The notes below the pieces were generated by a model, which did no database searches, was not told the origin of the DNA, and saw only the letters and a program-made list of their open reading frames with translations. 64,000 nucleotides of DNA from Streptomyces longispororuber (GTDB taxonomy: Bacteria > Actinomycetota > Actinomycetes > Streptomycetales > Streptomycetaceae), in NCBI RefSeq assembly GCF_024448165.1, contig NZ_JAMOLN010000007.1, positions 1-64,000 on the forward strand. Direction: 5' to 3'. Shown one piece after another: positions 61,402 through 64,000 of this stretch; position 1 is the stretch's first letter; the number at the start of each line of letters is the position of its first letter. The position numbers were made by a program, and so were the translations under genes.

Positions 61402-63590
61402 CCGCCCTGCCGACCCGTCACTGGTGGCTGGACGCCACCGCACAGGCCACCGACGGCGAGCCGCCGCCCGCCGCCTCCCTGCACGTGCGCTGCCACCGCC
61501 GGTTACGCGGCCCGTTCACCGCCGCGCACTTCCTCCTCCACCAGGCCGTTCCCCAACTGGTCGAACGGGACGCCGAGTTGGTGGCGGCCGCCCGGGCGCT
61601 GGAGGTGGAGTCGATCGCACCCGAACTGATGGCGATCGTGCCGACCCCGCCGCAGACGCTCACCAACCTCGCCTCGGCCAAGGAACGCACCCGCTTCTAT
61701 CCGGCGACCCGGGCGCTGCGCATCGCCCACGGCGTGGCCGAACTCCTCGTGGACTGGGCCGAGGCGGCCCACCCGAAGGGCGTCACCATCGCCTTCCGGG
61801 GCCTCGACGACGCCGACCCCACCGACCGCGACCTGGTCGCGGTGCTGCTGCGGCGCTGCGATCCCGCGGTGCTGACCGTGGTCGTGGACGGCGCGGGGGC
61901 CGCCGACGACCTGCTCGGCCGGGCACTGGCCGCCCACGCCCACCGGGCACCCCGACTCCCCTATGTGGACCCGGAGTTGCTGCCCGACACGGACGTCGCC
62001 CAGCTCTACGTCGACGCCGACGGCACCACCGAGGAGCCGCGCCTGCGCTGCGCCTACGAGGCGCTGCCCGCCGAGGAGCGGGCCCGCCGGCACACCGCGC
62101 GCGCCGCACTGCTCGCCGAGCGCGACGAGCCGACCCTGCGGCTCGGCGCGATCCCGTACCACCTGGAGCGCGGCACGGACCCGGCCGGCGCGGGCGTCCG
62201 GTCGATCGTCGAGGCCGTCGGCGTCTGCTTCGACAAGGGGTTCTACGAGGCCGTGGTCGACCTCGCGCTGCGGGGCCGCGCCCTGCTCGACGACGCCGAA
62301 CCCACCCGCACCTACTGGAACCTGACGCACAAGATCGGCGCGTGCCTGTGCTACCTGGGGCGCGGCCACGACGCGTTCCCCTACTTCGAGGAGATGCGGC
62401 GCGGCTCGACCTCGCCGGACGTCCACATGGGCACCGCGTACCTCATGGCGATGCTGTACACCCGGTTCCTGCCGAAGGACGCGCACGACGAGGACCTCGC
62501 CCTCGCGTGGGTGAACACGGCGATCTCGATCGCCGACGTGCACCCCGACCCGCACAAGCGGATCCTGGTACGGGCGTTCATGCGCAACGCGCGGGCCCTG
62601 GTGGAGCTGCACCGCGGCAACGTCGACGGTTCGCTCGCGCTGGTCGACGAGGCGATGGCCATCACCGACGCCGACTTCGGTCCCGACGAGCAACTCCTGC
62701 ACCGCAGCGTGCTGTTGTACAACCGCGCGCAGGTGCGCGGCGCCCGGCACGACCACGCCGACTCGCTGGCCGACTACGACGAGGTGATCCGCCGCGACCC
62801 GGACTACGGCGACTACTACTTCGAGCGGGCCGCCCAGCACCGGGCGCTCGGCCGGCACCGGGAGGCGCTGGCGGACTACGCGGCGGCGATCCGGCTCACG
62901 CCGCCGTTCTACGAGGCGCACTTCAACCGGGCCGACCTGCTGCGCGAACTCGGCGACGAGGCGGGCGCGTTGCGCGATCTGGACCATGCCCTGGACCTGG
63001 AGCCCGATCACGTCGAGTCGCTGGTGCACCGCGCGGACCTGCTGCTCGCGCGCGGCGTGCTGGACCGGGCCGCCGCCGACATCGAGCACGGCCTCGCCCT
63101 CGCCTCGGACCACGCGCAACTCCGGGCGGCTCAGGGGGCGTTGTTCTCGGAGCTCGGGGACGTCGAAGCGGCGTACGAGAGTTACTCGACGGCGCTGCAC
63201 GCCGATCCGACCTGTGTCGCGGCGTGGGCGAACCGGGCGGTGCTCGCGTTCGAGGCGGGCCGGACCGAGGACGCGGTCGGCGATCTGGACGCGGCGCTCG
63301 CGCTCGTGGACGACCCGGAGCTGCGGGTCAACCGGGCGGTGGCGCTGCAGGCCCTGGGCGAGCACCGGCGGGCCGTGACCGATCTGGACCGGGTGCTGGC
63401 CGCCGCGGGCCGGGCCGACCCGGAGCCGCTGTACCTGCGGGGCGTCAGCCGCTTCGCCCTCGGGGACGCGGCGGGCGCGGTGGCGGACTGGCGGGCCCAT
63501 CTCGCCGCGCTCGGCTCCGACGACGTGTCGCCGCACGCCGAGGAGATCGCGGCGCGGGCCGGGGACGCCCTGCGGGAGGGGGCGGCGTGA
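61398..63590 (+). CDS. Large TPR protein with degenerate ATPase-like N-terminus
   Basis: A 730-residue soluble protein. ATG 61398 overlaps the protease stop. Residues about 1-210 look like an AAA/STAND ATPase remnant: RTRFYPATRALRIAHGVAEL and VTIAFRGLDDADPTDRDLVA echo the sensor and Walker B regions, but I see no Walker A P-loop. Residues about 260-720 hold tetratricopeptide repeats, clearest from about 430 (LLHRSVLLYNRAQVRGARHD, DYYFERAAQHRALGRHREAL, AHFNRADLLRELGDEAGALR). TPR proteins of this kind occur in several Streptomyces peptide loci and may scaffold the modifying enzymes. It is coupled to the flavin-reductase-like gene. Confidence 0.75.
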   Translation: MTALPTRHWWLDATAQATDGEPPPAASLHVRCHRRLRGPFTAAHFLLHQAVPQLVERDAELVAAARALEVESIAPELMAIVPTPPQTLTNLASAKERTRFYPATRALRIAHGVAELLVDWAEAAHPKGVTIAFRGLDDADPTDRDLVAVLLRRCDPAVLTVVVDGAGAADDLLGRALAAHAHRAPRLPYVDPELLPDTDVAQLYVDADGTTEEPRLRCAYEALPAEERARRHTARAALLAERDEPTLRLGAIPYHLERGTDPAGAGVRSIVEAVGVCFDKGFYEAVVDLALRGRALLDDAEPTRTYWNLTHKIGACLCYLGRGHDAFPYFEEMRRGSTSPDVHMGTAYLMAMLYTRFLPKDAHDEDLALAWVNTAISIADVHPDPHKRILVRAFMRNARALVELHRGNVDGSLALVDEAMAITDADFGPDEQLLHRSVLLYNRAQVRGARHDHADSLADYDEVIRRDPDYGDYYFERAAQHRALGRHREALADYAAAIRLTPPFYEAHFNRADLLRELGDEAGALRDLDHALDLEPDHVESLVHRADLLLARGVLDRAAADIEHGLALASDHAQLRAAQGALFSELGDVEAAYESYSTALHADPTCVAAWANRAVLAFEAGRTEDAVGDLDAALALVDDPELRVNRAVALQALGEHRRAVTDLDRVLAAAGRADPEPLYLRGVSRFALGDAAGAVADWRAHLAALGSDDVSPHAEEIAARAGDALREGAA

Positions 63591-64000
63591 GCGGCGACTG
63601 CGACGTCGCGGGGCCCGTCCGGCCGGAGCGCGCCGATCTGGTGCGCTCCGTGCTGCGGCGGCACGCCAAGGGCGTCGCCGTCGTCACGGTCGGCGGGGAG
63701 CGGCCGGTCGGATTCTGCGTCACGTCGCTGGTGTCGCTCTCCCTCGACCCACCGCTGATGTCGTTCACGGTCGGGCTGCGGTCCGCGTCGTGGACGGCGG
63801 TGCGGGACGCGACCTGGGTGATGGTGCAGCTGCTCGCGGAAGGCCAGGAGGAGGTGGCCCGGATCTTCGGCGGTCCCGGCGGGGCCCGGTTCGGGCCGCG
63901 GACGTCCTGGTACCGGGATCCGCTGGGTCTGCCCGCGCTCGACGGGGTCCTGGCCCGGCTGGTCCTCACGCCCGTCAGTTGGCGTCCGGTCGGTGACCAT
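63587..64000 (+). CDS. Flavin reductase-like domain protein, cut by the window end
   Basis: The first 138 codons of a protein starting at GTG 63587, which overlaps the TPR stop (GTGA). It matches the N-terminal and central part of the flavin-reductase fold (RutF/HpaC type): LRRHAKGVAVVTVGGERPVG, CVTSLVSLSLDPPLMSFTVG, and VMVQLLAEGQEEVARIFGGP. The usual end with a GDH motif (RPVGDH) is reached. It binds FMN or FAD. In this operon it could supply reduced flavin to an enzyme beyond the edge, or oxidise the peptide itself. The true C-terminus is not visible. Confidence 0.75.
   Translation, partial: MSGDCDVAGPVRPERADLVRSVLRRHAKGVAVVTVGGERPVGFCVTSLVSLSLDPPLMSFTVGLRSASWTAVRDATWVMVQLLAEGQEEVARIFGGPGGARFGPRTSWYRDPLGLPALDGVLARLVLTPVSWRPVGDH

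Overview
The window is high-GC actinobacterial DNA and almost certainly a Streptomyces chromosome. Signs of this are the strong third-position G/C bias, frequent GTG starts (and one TTG), 4-bp ATGA/GTGA stop-start overlaps inside operons, and streptomycete-type intergenic hairpins (arms like GGTTCCCCGCGCCCC). The fabG-fabI, tldD/tldE, tyrS, moaA, acetate-symporter and subtilase neighbourhood resembles, from memory, the SCO1814-SCO1824 region of S. coelicolor. I see no rRNA, tRNA, CRISPR array, insertion sequence or prophage.

Layout. 0-4 kb: an exported protein possibly cut at the edge, an ABC-F ATPase, a tiny HTH protein and an enoyl-CoA hydratase-like protein. 4.1-7.3 kb: an Asp23/Gls24 envelope-stress operon with its membrane partners, divergent from a related gene. 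7.4-12.3 kb: an SDR, a GH15 glucoamylase/trehalase-like enzyme, SURF1, a zinc-ribbon protein and a DnaQ-type exonuclease with a BRCT domain. 12.4-17.4 kb: a TetR gene divergent from a likely catabolic operon (acetoacetate-decarboxylase fold, SDR, two amidohydrolases). 17.5-23.5 kb: a VIT1-type transporter, fatty-acid hydroxylase, lysoplasmalogenase, alcohol dehydrogenase, CopD and a CoA transferase. 23.5-28.1 kb: three tandem secreted subtilases in one operon. 28.4-31.6 kb: DUF485 plus acetate symporter, then moaA. 32-39 kb: small stress/membrane proteins, tyrS, tldE-tldD, and divergent fabG-fabI. 39-44 kb: a FadR-type regulator divergent from a CynX-type MFS transporter, small membrane proteins, a SixA-like phosphatase and serB. 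44.4-50.5 kb: a surface-sugar-like group (epimerase, two glycosyltransferase-fold proteins, methyltransferase, EamA transporter) around a two-component system. 50.5-56.3 kb: hydantoin racemase-like protein with an NCS1 permease, an isochorismatase-like protein, a MarR-MFS pair and a MerR/GyrI regulator. 56.5-59.6 kb: a secreted SGNH hydrolase and a GH13 alpha-glucosidase.

The most unusual stretch is the right edge (about 59.97-64 kb). A promoter-like site precedes a 26-codon gene for a Lys/Arg-rich peptide ending ACYYLCGDAA. Next come a strong hairpin and three translationally coupled genes: a membrane M50-type metalloprotease with a fused N-terminal PqqD/RRE-like domain, a large TPR protein with a degenerate ATPase-like N-terminus, and a flavin-reductase-like protein cut by the window end. 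Together these look like an uncharacterised RiPP (ribosomally made, modified peptide) locus. I do not recognise the precursor family. The product, and any cross-linking or export genes beyond the edge, cannot be seen here.
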